A stretch of DNA of 64,000 bases from Roseateles toxinivorans (GTDB lineage: Bacteria; Pseudomonadota; Gammaproteobacteria; Burkholderiales; Burkholderiaceae_C), in NCBI RefSeq assembly GCF_004362525.1, contig NZ_SNXS01000001.1, positions 110,520 to 174,519 on the forward strand, read 5' to 3'. Positions 10,743 to 20,037 of this stretch are shown here, one piece after another (positions within the stretch are counted from its first letter, which is position 1; each line of letters starts with the position of its first letter). Both the position numbers and the translations under genes were made by a program. Below the pieces are notes generated by a model. That model saw only the letters and a list, made by a program, of their open reading frames with translations. It searched no databases and was not told where the DNA came from.

Positions 10743-13700
10743 CTAAGCCTCGGCGACCAGGAACCGCTCGACCTCAAGGGTCGCGAATCGCCCCTTTACC
10801 AGCGTCAGGAACCGCTGCACATCGGGCGCGTGCACCGCGACGTTTTCATTGAGCACCGACCGGCCGGCGTTCTTCACATCGTGGAGCTTCACCGGATAGC
10901 CCTGTTCAGTGAGCCAAGTTGCCAGCTCGGCCTGGCTGAGCCCCGGCTCGGAGAGCCCCCAGGCACGCTTGACAAAGGCAGACAGGAAGGTGCGCACGAC
11001 GATGCGCAGGTACTTATCCTCGCCACCGCGCGCATAGACCCGGCCTGTCACACCGCGCGTGGTGCTGCCGCCCGCAGTCGCCCCATCCTTACTGTCGGAC
11101 TCGGATGACACGGCCGCCGAGTCTGACGCCGCCAAGTCGACGCGCACGATCCTGCGGTTGCGCAGGCGCAGCGTCATCTCGGCGCGCCAGCGATTCCAGT
11201 CGTCCATGGACTTGAGGCAGTTCGTCTGCCGCCACCGATCGAAGATCGTCCGCACCAGCTCACCCTGGTCGGCCGTGGGCCAGGGCACGGTGTCGAAGGC
11301 CAGGTGCTTCACGCCGAAGCCCTCCACCTGGACCATGCGGGCATCGACCGGCATGCGCTTGAAATCGAACTCCAGCGCCACCTTCACGTCCTTGGGCTCC
11401 TTCTGAAAGTCCCAGTCGTTCTCCAACTGCTGGCGGGCCGAAAAGGGCATGTCGCGCACGAGGACCTGGCCGGGGTAGCGATTCAGGGCCAGGCGCACCA
11501 TGAAGTCGGACTGACCAGCCGGGCTCATCAGCCATTGTCGATGGGCCTCGTCGCCGTCGAGCACGACCTTGTGCCCAGCTTTGGCGATGACCAAGGGATG
11601 GTCGCCATCGGGCAGCGTCGTGAACTGCCCGCGGGTGCGGGCTGCGAAGACCTGCCTGACCTGGTGCTTCAGCTCGATCATGGACGTGCCCGGCGCCACT
11701 CGGTCAACCAAGGCCTGGTAGCGCCGACACATCTCGCCGCTGAGATCCATCTGCTCTGGCGGCACGTCAATGAGCATGCCGTCCGTCGTCACCGAGATGG
11801 CCGTGGCGCTGGCTGGCAGCTTCCACAGGATCTCGCCCACCACCGCACGGATGAAGCCGCAGACCAGCGCGGCGATCGCGGCTTCAGACATTCGCGACGG
11901 ACCGACCAGGCGACTCTCCATCTCGCGCGGCCCGAACTGCCGCTTGCCCTTGTGCCCCTGGCCGACCTTGCCATAAACGCCGTTCCCGATCACCTTCATG
12001 AACTCGAAGGCGAGTGACTTCCGGCGGAACAGCAGGCGCATCTGCCGCACGTAGATGGCAAAGCTCTCCATAGGCCGATAGCCCGTGTCACCGTGCGACA
12101 CCGGCGGAAAGGCAAGGCCCGGCAGTTCCAACATGCCGCGCACAGCTTCATCGAGCAGCCCATCATCGATCCCGGTAACAGTGGCCTTGGCCGACTTCTT
12201 CGCAGCCTTGACGGGCGTACGCAGGCGCTGGGCGCTTTCCAGGAAGACGTCAGCGCGCTTCTTCCAGGGAATCACCACCGCGAACAGGATCTCGATCTCG
12301 GCGCCCATCGCGAGGGCCAGTTCGATCTCGGGCGCGGTGGCGATGCTGATGCCTTCCTGCGCGAACCACAGGCCGAAGTCACCGACCCGCTGCGGCAGAC
12401 AGGGGAATCGCGTGCCCGGCGGGAACTTGTACTTCATCTCGGCGAAGGCGGCGACATGGCCGATCAGGTGTTGCAGATCGCGCGTGGTGTAGGCCTTCGA
12501 GTAGTCCAGCGCCTGCACGTAGGCCAAGCCAGTGACATAGGCCCCAGCCAGATCCGGGTCGTAGAAAGTCCCGACCTTGGAGGGGCCGAACTGGAAGCAC
12601 TCATTACGCCCACCGAGGAAGGCGTCGGACACGAAGGGCTCCAGCCAGCGCCGAATGCGCGTCGGGACCCGCTCACTGATCGTGATAGGCCGGTCGTCGC
12701 GCGCGCCCCAGGCCGTGCGTTTGCGCGTCTCGAAGTTCAGCGCGACATCCGGGTGAACGCCATCCCGCCGCATGCACTGCTCCGCCAGCCGCACCGCGAT
12801 GCCGCTGACCGTGGAGGACAACCCTCCAAGACCCAGGAACCGGTCGCAGAACCACATCGTCCAGATCGCGTACAGCGCCGCCAATCGCGCATCGTGAACT
12901 GCGTATGCACGGAAGCGCGCCGGCTCCTTGCGGGCAAAGGCGAGCATGTCCGACTTGTCGAAACCCGGTGGCAGCTCAATCTTGGGCTCGCCAAGCCACT
13001 GCCCGATCTTCTCCAGCGGCGTGCCGGGCGGGGCGATGCGGCTGGTGTCCACGATGCGGACTTTCAGCTGGGTCAGGTCGATGCCGTTCTCGACCAGGAA
13101 GTGGTACTTGCTCTTGAGCCGGGCCTCACGCGCGAAGTTCGCGCTCGGCTTCAGCGCGGCTGGCTCTGCGACCGTGGCGAAGGTGCCGTTCACGCCATCC
13201 AGCTGGCTTCGCAGCTCCTTGAAATCGGAGAACGCCGACAGGTCCGCCCGCGTGAAGTGCCCGGCCAGCAGCACTTCGTGTGGCCATTCGTCGATGACAC
13301 CCTCAGCATCCGCTTCGTCCAGCAACTCGGCCAGCGCGTCGGACAGACGAGGACGGTAGCCCTGGCCATCGGGCCCAATCAGCTCGATCACTTTGACGTG
13401 CGTCTTGCCGGTGGGGCCGATCAAGTAAAGCTGGACGCAAATAATCAAATTCCGACCGCGCTTGGAGCGGACCCACTCAGCATCGAATCCCACGACGACG
13501 CGGGGGCCAAGGGCTCGGATGATGCCGCGCCGCCCCTGCCTGTCCAGACCGGCTCGCTTCAAGGCATGCTGCAAGTCTGTTGGGCCGGCAGGGCGGCCCG
13601 CCTGCCGGAGCGTCAGGTAGTCGGCCAGCGCCTGGGCGTCGAGCAGACGCTGCTCGGCCATGCCGTCACCGCCGTCCTCCCCGCCACCGCCCAGCAAGGA

Positions 13701-13949
13701 AGCGTTGCCAGGTTCCACCAACTCCTGCCGGATCAAGGCCATGAAGCGGGCATCGAAATGGGACAGCAAGTCCTCGTCGCCGCGGCTCGGACCGGGCTGG
13801 ATGGGCTTGCCGATGGCGGCGCGAAGCAAGCCTCCAGGCATCGCAGAAGCATCGATGGCGGCGCGGCTTGCTGCGACGCCCCCAGCCACCGGATCCCGCC
13901 CGGGATCGAGGCCCGCTGCGTGCAAGACCTCGTCGGTGTCAAATTGCAT
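10743..13949 (-). CDS. Family-B DNA polymerase-like protein with 3'-5' exonuclease domain (piPolB-like)
   Basis: 1068 aa from the ATG at 13949, which has GGGGGA 7 nt upstream; a GTG ten codons earlier is possible. Exonuclease motif I is FDAEW (155-159), motif II resembles GHFTRADL (~230), motif III YAVHD (349-353). Polymerase motif A is YDPDLAGAY (463-471), motif B KVIGNGVYGK (652-661), motif C VTTDG (720-724), so the first aspartate of the usual DTD is threonine. ARTRGQ follows. No separate terminal-protein gene or sliding-clamp partner was seen. Primer-independent PolBs of pipolins share this general layout, but are usually shorter; the assignment to that clade is inference. It stands alone between two terminators and probably replicates or repairs element A. 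Confidence 0.75.
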   Translation of the reverse strand: MQFDTDEVLHAAGLDPGRDPVAGGVAASRAAIDASAMPGGLLRAAIGKPIQPGPSRGDEDLLSHFDARFMALIRQELVEPGNASLLGGGGEDGGDGMAEQRLLDAQALADYLTLRQAGRPAGPTDLQHALKRAGLDRQGRRGIIRALGPRVVVGFDAEWVRSKRGRNLIICVQLYLIGPTGKTHVKVIELIGPDGQGYRPRLSDALAELLDEADAEGVIDEWPHEVLLAGHFTRADLSAFSDFKELRSQLDGVNGTFATVAEPAALKPSANFAREARLKSKYHFLVENGIDLTQLKVRIVDTSRIAPPGTPLEKIGQWLGEPKIELPPGFDKSDMLAFARKEPARFRAYAVHDARLAALYAIWTMWFCDRFLGLGGLSSTVSGIAVRLAEQCMRRDGVHPDVALNFETRKRTAWGARDDRPITISERVPTRIRRWLEPFVSDAFLGGRNECFQFGPSKVGTFYDPDLAGAYVTGLAYVQALDYSKAYTTRDLQHLIGHVAAFAEMKYKFPPGTRFPCLPQRVGDFGLWFAQEGISIATAPEIELALAMGAEIEILFAVVIPWKKRADVFLESAQRLRTPVKAAKKSAKATVTGIDDGLLDEAVRGMLELPGLAFPPVSHGDTGYRPMESFAIYVRQMRLLFRRKSLAFEFMKVIGNGVYGKVGQGHKGKRQFGPREMESRLVGPSRMSEAAIAALVCGFIRAVVGEILWKLPASATAISVTTDGMLIDVPPEQMDLSGEMCRRYQALVDRVAPGTSMIELKHQVRQVFAARTRGQFTTLPDGDHPLVIAKAGHKVVLDGDEAHRQWLMSPAGQSDFMVRLALNRYPGQVLVRDMPFSARQQLENDWDFQKEPKDVKVALEFDFKRMPVDARMVQVEGFGVKHLAFDTVPWPTADQGELVRTIFDRWRQTNCLKSMDDWNRWRAEMTLRLRNRRIVRVDLAASDSAAVSSESDSKDGATAGGSTTRGVTGRVYARGGEDKYLRIVVRTFLSAFVKRAWGLSEPGLSQAELATWLTEQGYPVKLHDVKNAGRSVLNENVAVHAPDVQRFLTLVKGRFATLEVERFLVAEA

Positions 13950-14022
13950 GTCTTTAGTCCCCCATCGGATGAATGACACCGGCAGCGGCCATCCAGGTCG
14001 CCACTGCCGAAAGAAGAAAAAA

Positions 14023-14043
14023 AGACCGCCATCGAGGCGGTCT
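14023..14043 (-). terminator. Rho-independent terminator upstream of the polymerase gene
   Basis: AGACCGCC pairs with GGCGGTCT around a 5-nt loop, and the minus strand continues with a run of seven T. It ends the transcript of the 14109-14507 gene, so the polymerase must start from its own promoter in the following 70 nt. Confidence 0.85.
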
Positions 14044-14108
14044 GCTTGGAACTTGCGAGCGAGCGCCCTGGCGCAGCGATCAACGCATCACTTCGCCAGG
14101 GCCGCGCT

Positions 14109-14507
14109 TCAGTCCTTGGGTGCGCTCGTGCTCGTCATCGGCGATGCCTGCACCGAAGCCAGGGGCGACGACGATGCTTCGCGCGCGTCAGCCGACAACT
14201 GCCGGCGCGGCGGCACGAGCGCATGCATTGGCGTCTCGGCCGGCACGGGGGCTTGGGGGGCTGCTTCGGCATCGTGCAGGAACCGCCAGTCGGGCTGCTT
14301 GGCGCGACGCGGCGAATTCATCACGTCGAGCAGGATGGCGGCGATGGCGTTGCGCTTGTCCACGTCGGTGCATTCGATCCAGTTGATCATGCGACCGCGG
14401 TCGTCCAGCACGCCGACACCGTTGTCGTAGAGCGAGACGCGGGCCATCTGCTCGATGCGCAGCAGCGAGCCGTCGGGCATCTGGATGGCTTTGGAGAAGT
14501 TGTACAT
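14109..14507 (-). CDS. Small hypothetical island protein
   Basis: 132 aa with CAGGAG just before the ATG. The first 75 residues (MPDGSLLRIEQMARVSLYDNG, then NWIECTDVDKRNAIAAILLDVMN) look like a compact strand-and-helix domain; the tail is rich in Pro, Ala and Ser and probably disordered. Family not recognised. It ends just before a strong terminator. Confidence 0.65.
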   Translation of the reverse strand: MYNFSKAIQMPDGSLLRIEQMARVSLYDNGVGVLDDRGRMINWIECTDVDKRNAIAAILLDVMNSPRRAKQPDWRFLHDAEAAPQAPVPAETPMHALVPPRRQLSADAREASSSPLASVQASPMTSTSAPKD

Positions 14508-14748
14508 GGGGGCTCCTGGTCATGAGTTGGTGGAATGCGCCCCCGCACACCCTGTGCGGAGATCGCGAAGCCCCTGTCGACAGCACCGGCCAATGCCGCG
14601 GGCAGGGGGGCGACCGCGCAGACATCGTCTTGCGGGTCGGAAGCTCGGACGACGCGAGCGTCGGTGCGAGCGGGGCACTCAGCGAAGCCACCGCGTCCGG
14701 TGGCCGCTGAGAACTGGCCGCGGGGGCCAGCAGGACCGCCGGACGCCT

Positions 14749-15264
14749 TCAGGCGTAAGGCAGCCAGCAATGCAGGCGTTCCTCGGTGTCGAGGATCGCG
14801 ATACCGAAGTGGAAATGGATCGCATGGAAGCCGTCCATCCAGACCACGCTGCTGTTGTCTTTGCAGCGCGACAGCAGCTGGCCGAGAGACAGCGCGTCGA
14901 CCTCGATCAGCGAATTGCTGAAGGTGCTCACCGGCTTGGGGACCTCGCCGCCTCGCGGCGTCCAGCTGCCGAGCACACCCGTCCTGGACATGTGCGCCAC
15001 GCCCTCGTGAAAGGTGGCGTTCTGGCCTTGCCGCGTACCGTTCCAGAACTTGGCATTCTTGCCCGCGAGACGACGGATTTCATTGCCGACCGAGACCGGG
15101 TCGACCCAACTGGTGTTCGGCGTCAGCACCTCGTCGGCGGTGGCGATGAACTCGTCGGTGTAGTCGGCCGCATCGCTTGATTCAGAGCGCGGAGGCCTCA
15201 TGCCGCTGATGTGCAGGCCGCCGTCCTCGTAATCACGTTCATCGCCGAAGGTTTCAGTAATCAT
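14749..15264 (-). CDS. Hypothetical protein coupled to integrase 1
   Basis: 171 aa, acidic N-terminus (ETFGDERDYEDGG). The start overlaps the integrase 1 stop as ATGA, so it is translationally coupled to the recombinase. The C-terminal half is strand-rich with VVWMDGFHAIHFHFGIAILDTEERLHCWLPYA. Not a recognisable excisionase (no HTH seen). Tight coupling suggests a role linked to recombination, which is inference only. Confidence 0.65.
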   Translation of the reverse strand: MITETFGDERDYEDGGLHISGMRPPRSESSDAADYTDEFIATADEVLTPNTSWVDPVSVGNEIRRLAGKNAKFWNGTRQGQNATFHEGVAHMSRTGVLGSWTPRGGEVPKPVSTFSNSLIEVDALSLGQLLSRCKDNSSVVWMDGFHAIHFHFGIAILDTEERLHCWLPYA

Positions 15265-16709
15265 GCTTGCTCCATGGAAGAGGTCAGGGACAGATAGGCC
15301 GGCAGGGAGCCGGCGGGATCAGACGGTTGGGCCCGGGCTGCGGCCAGGCTGCTTTGGTACATGCTGGCGGCGCCGACGACCACCTGGCGGCTGCAGCGGG
15401 GCGAGGTGGCGACGTAGCGCTCGGTCACCTTGACGCTGCTATGCCCGAGGACGCGGCTGACGTCATGGATGGTGCTGTCGCGCTCGTCAGCCTGCACGGC
15501 CCAGGTCGCGAAGGTCCGGCGCAAGTCATGCATGCGCAGCCCTTCGATGCCGGCGCGGGCCAGCAGTTCGGCATAGCGTTTGCCAGGGCGGCTCATGTGG
15601 CTGCGTCCAGTGCGCGAGGGGAACAGGTACGGGTTGACGCGGATCGCCTGCAACTCCCGGACCACGCCTAGCGCTAGGTCCGACAACGGCACGATGCGCG
15701 GCCGGCCGCTCTTGGAGTTGGGGATCACCCAGGTCGCGGCGCTGACGTTGATGTCCTCGTGCAATGCATTGAGCGCTTCGCCCGAACGACCGCCGGTGAA
15801 GAGCAGGAACTTGCAGAAGAGACGGACCTTGACAGGAGAGTCTTGCAGGCTCGCGTCGAAATCGGCCACCTCGTCCGCATTGAGAATGCGGGTGCGGTTC
15901 GGGTTCTCCGGCTTCATCGCCAGCACCTTGGCCGGATTGCTATCGATCAGACCGCGCCGATGGCACCAGGAGAAGAAGGCCTTGGCAGCCGCGCGGTAGC
16001 GGTTGTCGGTGGAATGCTCGCGCCGCTTGTTGCCCAGCGCGTCCTTGTCGCCGCACAGGGTGTCGTACACGCGGATGAGCGTGGCCGGCCGCACCTCGCA
16101 GACGGGCATGTCGCCGATCTGATGGGCGAGCAGGCGAAGCCGGGATCGATCGCTGTCGATTGACTTCTTGTCGGCGCGATCGTTCAGGTACTGCTCGATC
16201 ACGACGTTGACGGGCATGGAGCCCAGGCGCGGGTCCGTGCCGTGCTTGGCCAGGGCAACGGCCCGCTCGTGCTTGATCAGCATCTGCAGGTGAGTGCTGG
16301 GCGGCACCGTGCCATGCGTGACCCAGACGTTGCAGCCCTCATAGGGAATCCGACCGCCGTAGGTGACGTGGTCCTGACCGGGCGTTTGCAGCGTCCTCAG
16401 GTACTTGACGCCGGGAACGGACTTCTCGACGGGGCGGCGAGCCGCCGGCACGGGACTCGACGGCTCGCCCTCGGCGGCGGCGCCCGACGCGGGGACCAAC
16501 CGGAGACGACCGGCCGGGCTGCCCCGCGGTGCAGTGCCAGGAACAGCGGCGCCGGTAGCTGTAGCCCCGGAAACTACAGCTCCGATGGCGGTCCCGGATT
16601 CGGCGCCGGCTTGCGGCGCGGGGGCGCCCAGCACCGAGACCGCGATGCTGGACGGCGGGGTGGAACGCTCGGTGGCGTCCTGCGGTGTCGCCTCGACATT
16701 GAGTGACAT
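15261..16709 (-). CDS. Tyrosine recombinase/integrase 1
   Basis: 482 aa. An N-terminal Ala/Pro/Gly-rich stretch of about 90 residues is followed by a SAM-like core-binding domain and the catalytic domain: R in GGRSGEALN, K in NSKSGRPR, HDLRR (H-x-x-R), LGHSSVKVTERYV (H and nucleophile Y). All five catalytic positions are present. AGGAGG precedes the ATG by 4 nt. It belongs to a different lineage from the P4-type recombinases at 17986 and 29462 and lies far from either att core, so it may belong to an older nested element. Confidence 0.92.
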   Translation of the reverse strand: MSLNVEATPQDATERSTPPSSIAVSVLGAPAPQAGAESGTAIGAVVSGATATGAAVPGTAPRGSPAGRLRLVPASGAAAEGEPSSPVPAARRPVEKSVPGVKYLRTLQTPGQDHVTYGGRIPYEGCNVWVTHGTVPPSTHLQMLIKHERAVALAKHGTDPRLGSMPVNVVIEQYLNDRADKKSIDSDRSRLRLLAHQIGDMPVCEVRPATLIRVYDTLCGDKDALGNKRREHSTDNRYRAAAKAFFSWCHRRGLIDSNPAKVLAMKPENPNRTRILNADEVADFDASLQDSPVKVRLFCKFLLFTGGRSGEALNALHEDINVSAATWVIPNSKSGRPRIVPLSDLALGVVRELQAIRVNPYLFPSRTGRSHMSRPGKRYAELLARAGIEGLRMHDLRRTFATWAVQADERDSTIHDVSRVLGHSSVKVTERYVATSPRCSRQVVVGAASMYQSSLAAARAQPSDPAGSLPAYLSLTSSMEQA

Positions 16710-16913
16710 GAATCCTCCTGTTCGACGGTTCGATCAGCGACATGCCGATCTCGAACAGGGAGTGTCATTTCCGCAAAACAGGGCTCGGACAGGGAAAGAC
16801 TGCACGACACCTCGTGCATGTCCGACCCGAAACCATGGCCCTTGGACTCAGGCCCCCTCTCCGCTGCATCGCCCCCTTGCAGCTCCTCCGCGTGGAGAAC
16901 GACACGCTGACGC

Positions 16914-17858
16914 CTAGCGAGACCGCGCCAGCGCCTGCAGCATGGGCAGCGTCGGCCAGTGCTCTCGCTGGGCCAGCCTCAGCGCGCGCGTCAGGGACGT
17001 GCTCATGCCGCGATCCAGTCGCTTGCGCTCGGCTTCAGCATCGGTGGGCCCTTGCTCGGGCGGCCGCAGCGCCTGCAGGTGGTGCATGCGCTTGAGGTTG
17101 AAACACTGCTGCAGGATCTGCGTGGTGACATGCCCGTACACCTTCAGGCACAGCAACGCGCAGGACTCGGCGAACTGGCGACGGATCTCATGGCCGTTGT
17201 CGACCAGCAGGGCCTTGATGCCAGCGTCATCGTCCCGGGTCAGCAGGTCCCTGTACAGCGCGGCCATGGCAACGACGTCCTCACGAACGTCCGAGATGCG
17301 CTCGCGATGACCGTGCCCGATCATCTGGTCGACAAGCACGTGACGACCGATCTGCTCCATCAGCTTGTCGAGTCGCTTGAGCGCAGCGGCGGATTGGTTG
17401 AAGGCGCTGGTCAATCGATCCAGTTCCTTTTTGTAGAGTCCGTGGTGATGAAGCCCGTAGTCGCGCAGGATTTCGGTCATCCATCCTGTGAAAAGGAAGG
17501 CCCGCTCGCGATGGCACACAGGAGCGGTCAGCATTGCCGAGTTCGTGCGCGCTCTCAGGCCATCTTCAAGTGCGACTATCAGCGACAGCAATTCGCCCTT
17601 TGCAGGGTACTCGTCGACATAGGCACATAGCTCGTGGTCGGCACGCCGCAGACGCTCTTCGCGCATGTCCTCAGGGGCATCCGCAGCCATGCCCTTCTCC
17701 ACGGCAGCCGCCCAGGGCTTGAAGAGATCGATGAATTCTTCGGTCCTGTCGTGCGTCTCAAGTTCGATGACCGAGCCCCTGGCGGCGCCAAGACTCCCGC
17801 GTTTGGGTAGGGCGGCTATCAGGTCAGCAAGCAAGTGCTCAGGCGGGACGGAGCTCAT
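16914..17858 (-). CDS. Hypothetical helical protein between the two recombinases
   Basis: 314 aa, predicted almost wholly helical, with long amphipathic stretches (HHGLYKKELDRLTSAFNQSAAALKRLDKLMEQI) and no transmembrane segment. The region after residue 230 (CALLCLKVYGHVTTQILQQCFNLKRMHHLQAL) is conserved-looking. No family recognised. No clear ribosome binding site precedes the ATG at 17858, so the start could be downstream. Confidence 0.6.
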   Translation of the reverse strand: MSSVPPEHLLADLIAALPKRGSLGAARGSVIELETHDRTEEFIDLFKPWAAAVEKGMAADAPEDMREERLRRADHELCAYVDEYPAKGELLSLIVALEDGLRARTNSAMLTAPVCHRERAFLFTGWMTEILRDYGLHHHGLYKKELDRLTSAFNQSAAALKRLDKLMEQIGRHVLVDQMIGHGHRERISDVREDVVAMAALYRDLLTRDDDAGIKALLVDNGHEIRRQFAESCALLCLKVYGHVTTQILQQCFNLKRMHHLQALRPPEQGPTDAEAERKRLDRGMSTSLTRALRLAQREHWPTLPMLQALARSR

Positions 17859-17956
17859 GGCTAAGTGCGTCTGAAAATGGAATTAGGTATGGCAACTGGC
17901 GATGATATGCATGGTTACAGGGTGATGAGAAAGGGTGTCCTGCAGCAGGAAAAAAA

Positions 17957-17975
17957 GAGAGCGAAATTCGCTCTC
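17957..17975 (-). terminator. Rho-independent terminator of integrase 2
   Basis: GAGAGCGAA and TTCGCTCTC form a 9-bp stem, followed on the minus strand by seven T. It begins 11 nt after the integrase 2 stop codon. Confidence 0.88.
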
Positions 17976-17985
17976 CGAAATTTCG

Positions 17986-19158
17986 TCAGGCGCCGGATGC
18001 TGCAACCGCGTTGGTCAGAATATTGGAGATCATTCCAGATGCTTCGCGCAGCTGATGTTCTTGCGCATGCGCGTACTTCGCCGTCACCGCCAGTGTCTGG
18101 TGGCCGGCAAGCCAACTTGCAACTTGCAGCGGGTAGTGCTGGGCAACTAACGTGATATGTGAGTGGCGTAACGAGTGAACAACGATGTCACTGATTCCGG
18201 CCCTTTCGATGACACGCTTGAATGCCTTTCTGGGGTCGGCCATATGAGCATCTCGGCCGTCGCGCGCAGGGAATACCCAGTCCCACCGCGAGACATTCCG
18301 CTGTCGCTTAACGATCTCCAGCGCAGTTTGATTCAGGTACACGGTGCGAGCCTTGTTGTTCTTGACGTTGCGAAGGCGCCAGGTTGCCGTTTCGATGGAG
18401 ATGTCACTGAACTTGGCGGTCAGCGCTTCCCCACGTCGCACGCCGACGGCCAGCAGAAACTTGAATAGCGAGGCTGCCGTCTGATTCGGCTCGCAATCGA
18501 GTGCCTGCATGAATCGCCTGAGTTCATCGCCTGCCAAGTAGCGCTGCCTGTGGTTGTTCTCGGGGTGCATTCGCACACCGCGGCATGGGTTCTTCTCTAA
18601 CTTGCCCCACATGATGGCCAAGTTCAAGGATCGTTTCAGCAAGGCCAAGACGCGGTTGGCCGTGGCCGGGCTGAGTCGGTCCTTGAGCATGTCATGGTGT
18701 CGCTGAATGTCCTGCGTCCGGATTTCACCGATCGGTGTCGCCCCGAATTTTTCCTGGAGGTGCCGCTTCCACCTGCCCAGAGAGTCGCGGTAACTGCGCT
18801 GGGTTGCCTTGAAGTGCTTGAGAGCGTCCTCCTCCATGAAGCGCGTCAAGGTGATGCCGCGAAGCATGGCCTCTTGGGTGCGCGAAAGTTGAGGGTCAGT
18901 TCCCCGCGCGATCTGAGCACGTGCCTCGCTGGCAAGCAGGCGGGCTTCATTGATGTCGATGGCCGGGTACTCGCCGATCTTCATCGAGCGCTTGCTGCCG
19001 TGGAAGGTGTAGCGCAGCAGCCAAGCCTTGCGCCCCAGCCTGTTGACGACGATGCGCAGGCCGGCAATGTCGGTGTCGCTGTACTCGACCTCGCGTGCGA
19101 CTGCATCGGGCGCGAGCGCATCCAGCGCCTTCTTGGTGAACTTGAATTGACGTTTCAT
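17986..19158 (-). CDS. P4-type tyrosine integrase 2
   Basis: 390 aa from the ATG at 19158 (MKRQFKFTKKALD); longer upstream reading has no support. The N-terminal DUF4102-like domain (GLRIVVNRLGRKAWLLRY, SMKIGEYPAIDINEARLLASEARAQIARGTDP) is typical of P4-family integrases. Catalytic residues: R in GVRRGEALT, K in KNNKART, HSLRH (H-x-x-R), LAGHQ (H) and AKYAH (Y). It is clearly related to integrase 3 (29462-30646). P4-type integrases usually target tRNA 3' ends, so this is the best candidate for moving element A. Confidence 0.9.
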   Translation of the reverse strand: MKRQFKFTKKALDALAPDAVAREVEYSDTDIAGLRIVVNRLGRKAWLLRYTFHGSKRSMKIGEYPAIDINEARLLASEARAQIARGTDPQLSRTQEAMLRGITLTRFMEEDALKHFKATQRSYRDSLGRWKRHLQEKFGATPIGEIRTQDIQRHHDMLKDRLSPATANRVLALLKRSLNLAIMWGKLEKNPCRGVRMHPENNHRQRYLAGDELRRFMQALDCEPNQTAASLFKFLLAVGVRRGEALTAKFSDISIETATWRLRNVKNNKARTVYLNQTALEIVKRQRNVSRWDWVFPARDGRDAHMADPRKAFKRVIERAGISDIVVHSLRHSHITLVAQHYPLQVASWLAGHQTLAVTAKYAHAQEHQLREASGMISNILTNAVAASGA

Positions 19159-19335
19159 CGGGCAACTCGTGATGTCTTGCCCCCTGGCACCATCTTGCCC
19201 CGGGCGGAGCCCCACGAAGTACAAGTCCGTGGGGCTGCCGGCTTGGTCTGGCGTCCAGTAGGCATAGGTTGAAGAAGGGCGGGGCGATGCCAGCGCCAGC
19301 GCACGGACCAGCGCGGCACCGGACATGCCTCCGGT

Positions 19336-19578
19336 CTATTTCTGGACCCTCTGGCGCGGTGACGCGTCCATCGGCGTGTCGGGGTGCGCTTGAAGGCCAA
19401 AGTGACGCACCGTGTCTTGCCACGCTGCACGTTCGGCATCACGGCGTGAAAGTCCGCCCGAGTGCTGTCGTATCGCTGCCCTCTCGGACCAAAATTCCTG
19501 CCGATCTTCATCGGCCAGGCTCTCGACCAGCAATGCAAGGTCGTGGTCGAGTGGCGGTAGGTATTTCGGGGTATTCAC
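19336..19578 (-). CDS. Small conserved island protein with W-x-ERAAI motif
   Basis: 80 aa, GTG start 3 nt after the preceding gene's stop, with GGAG 9 nt upstream. The core EFWSERAAIRQHSGGLSRRDAERAAW matches the product of 35965-36153 in element B (EAWEERAAIMEFDGGMSRELAEC). It belongs to a small helical family common in integrated elements; function unknown. Confidence 0.75.
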   Translation of the reverse strand: MNTPKYLPPLDHDLALLVESLADEDRQEFWSERAAIRQHSGGLSRRDAERAAWQDTVRHFGLQAHPDTPMDASPRQRVQK

Positions 19579-19581
19579 GAT

Positions 19582-19923
19582 TCAATACTCCGACGGCAGT
19601 AGACAGGTCGTCACTGAGCGGTCGGCCTCGGTGATGACCCAGATAACACCGCCATCGGGCAGCGCGTAACTCGACATCACGCGGAAGCCCTGAATGAGCG
19701 CCTCGCGGTTCGATCGCGCGTCCTCGGCGGGAATCTGCCCCCAATCGCCGCGGGCATGGCGGGCCAAGAGGCTGATGGGGCTGACGCCGCGCTCCATCAG
19801 GAGCTTCAGCGCGCCTGGCGTGCTGACGAGCTGCCCGAGTTCCAGGCGGGGCAGGGTGGGCTGGGATGTTCCGGCCAACTGCGGATCTGCATCCGCCCGC
19901 GGGCCATCGGTTGACGTAGACAT
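19582..19923 (-). CDS. Small conserved plasmid/island protein of unknown function
   Basis: 113 aa from the ATG at 19923 (AAGGAG 6 nt upstream). The second half contains the pattern LLARHARGDWGQI, then NREALIQGFRVMSSYALPDGGVIWVITEADRSVTTCLLPSEY, which I recognise as a widespread small family on plasmids and integrative elements. No enzymatic motif is evident. It is directly upstream of, and probably co-transcribed with, the 19336-19578 gene. Confidence 0.8.
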   Translation of the reverse strand: MSTSTDGPRADADPQLAGTSQPTLPRLELGQLVSTPGALKLLMERGVSPISLLARHARGDWGQIPAEDARSNREALIQGFRVMSSYALPDGGVIWVITEADRSVTTCLLPSEY

Positions 19924-19944
19924 GAGTTCTCCTTGAATGACAAA

Positions 19945-19970
19945 GCCCCATGTGCTCGCGCACATGGGGC
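19945..19970 (-). terminator. Hairpin terminator after the 20038-20586 gene
   Basis: GCCCCATGTG pairs with CACATGGGGC around a 6-nt loop, followed on the minus strand by TTTG. It separates the 20.0-21.2 kb gene pair from the next pair. Confidence 0.7.
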
Positions 19971-20037
19971 CGTGGGTTGCTTGGTGAGAAGGAAGGACGG
20001 GAGGGGTGGAGCCCTGTGATCCGGCATTGAGCCGGCG

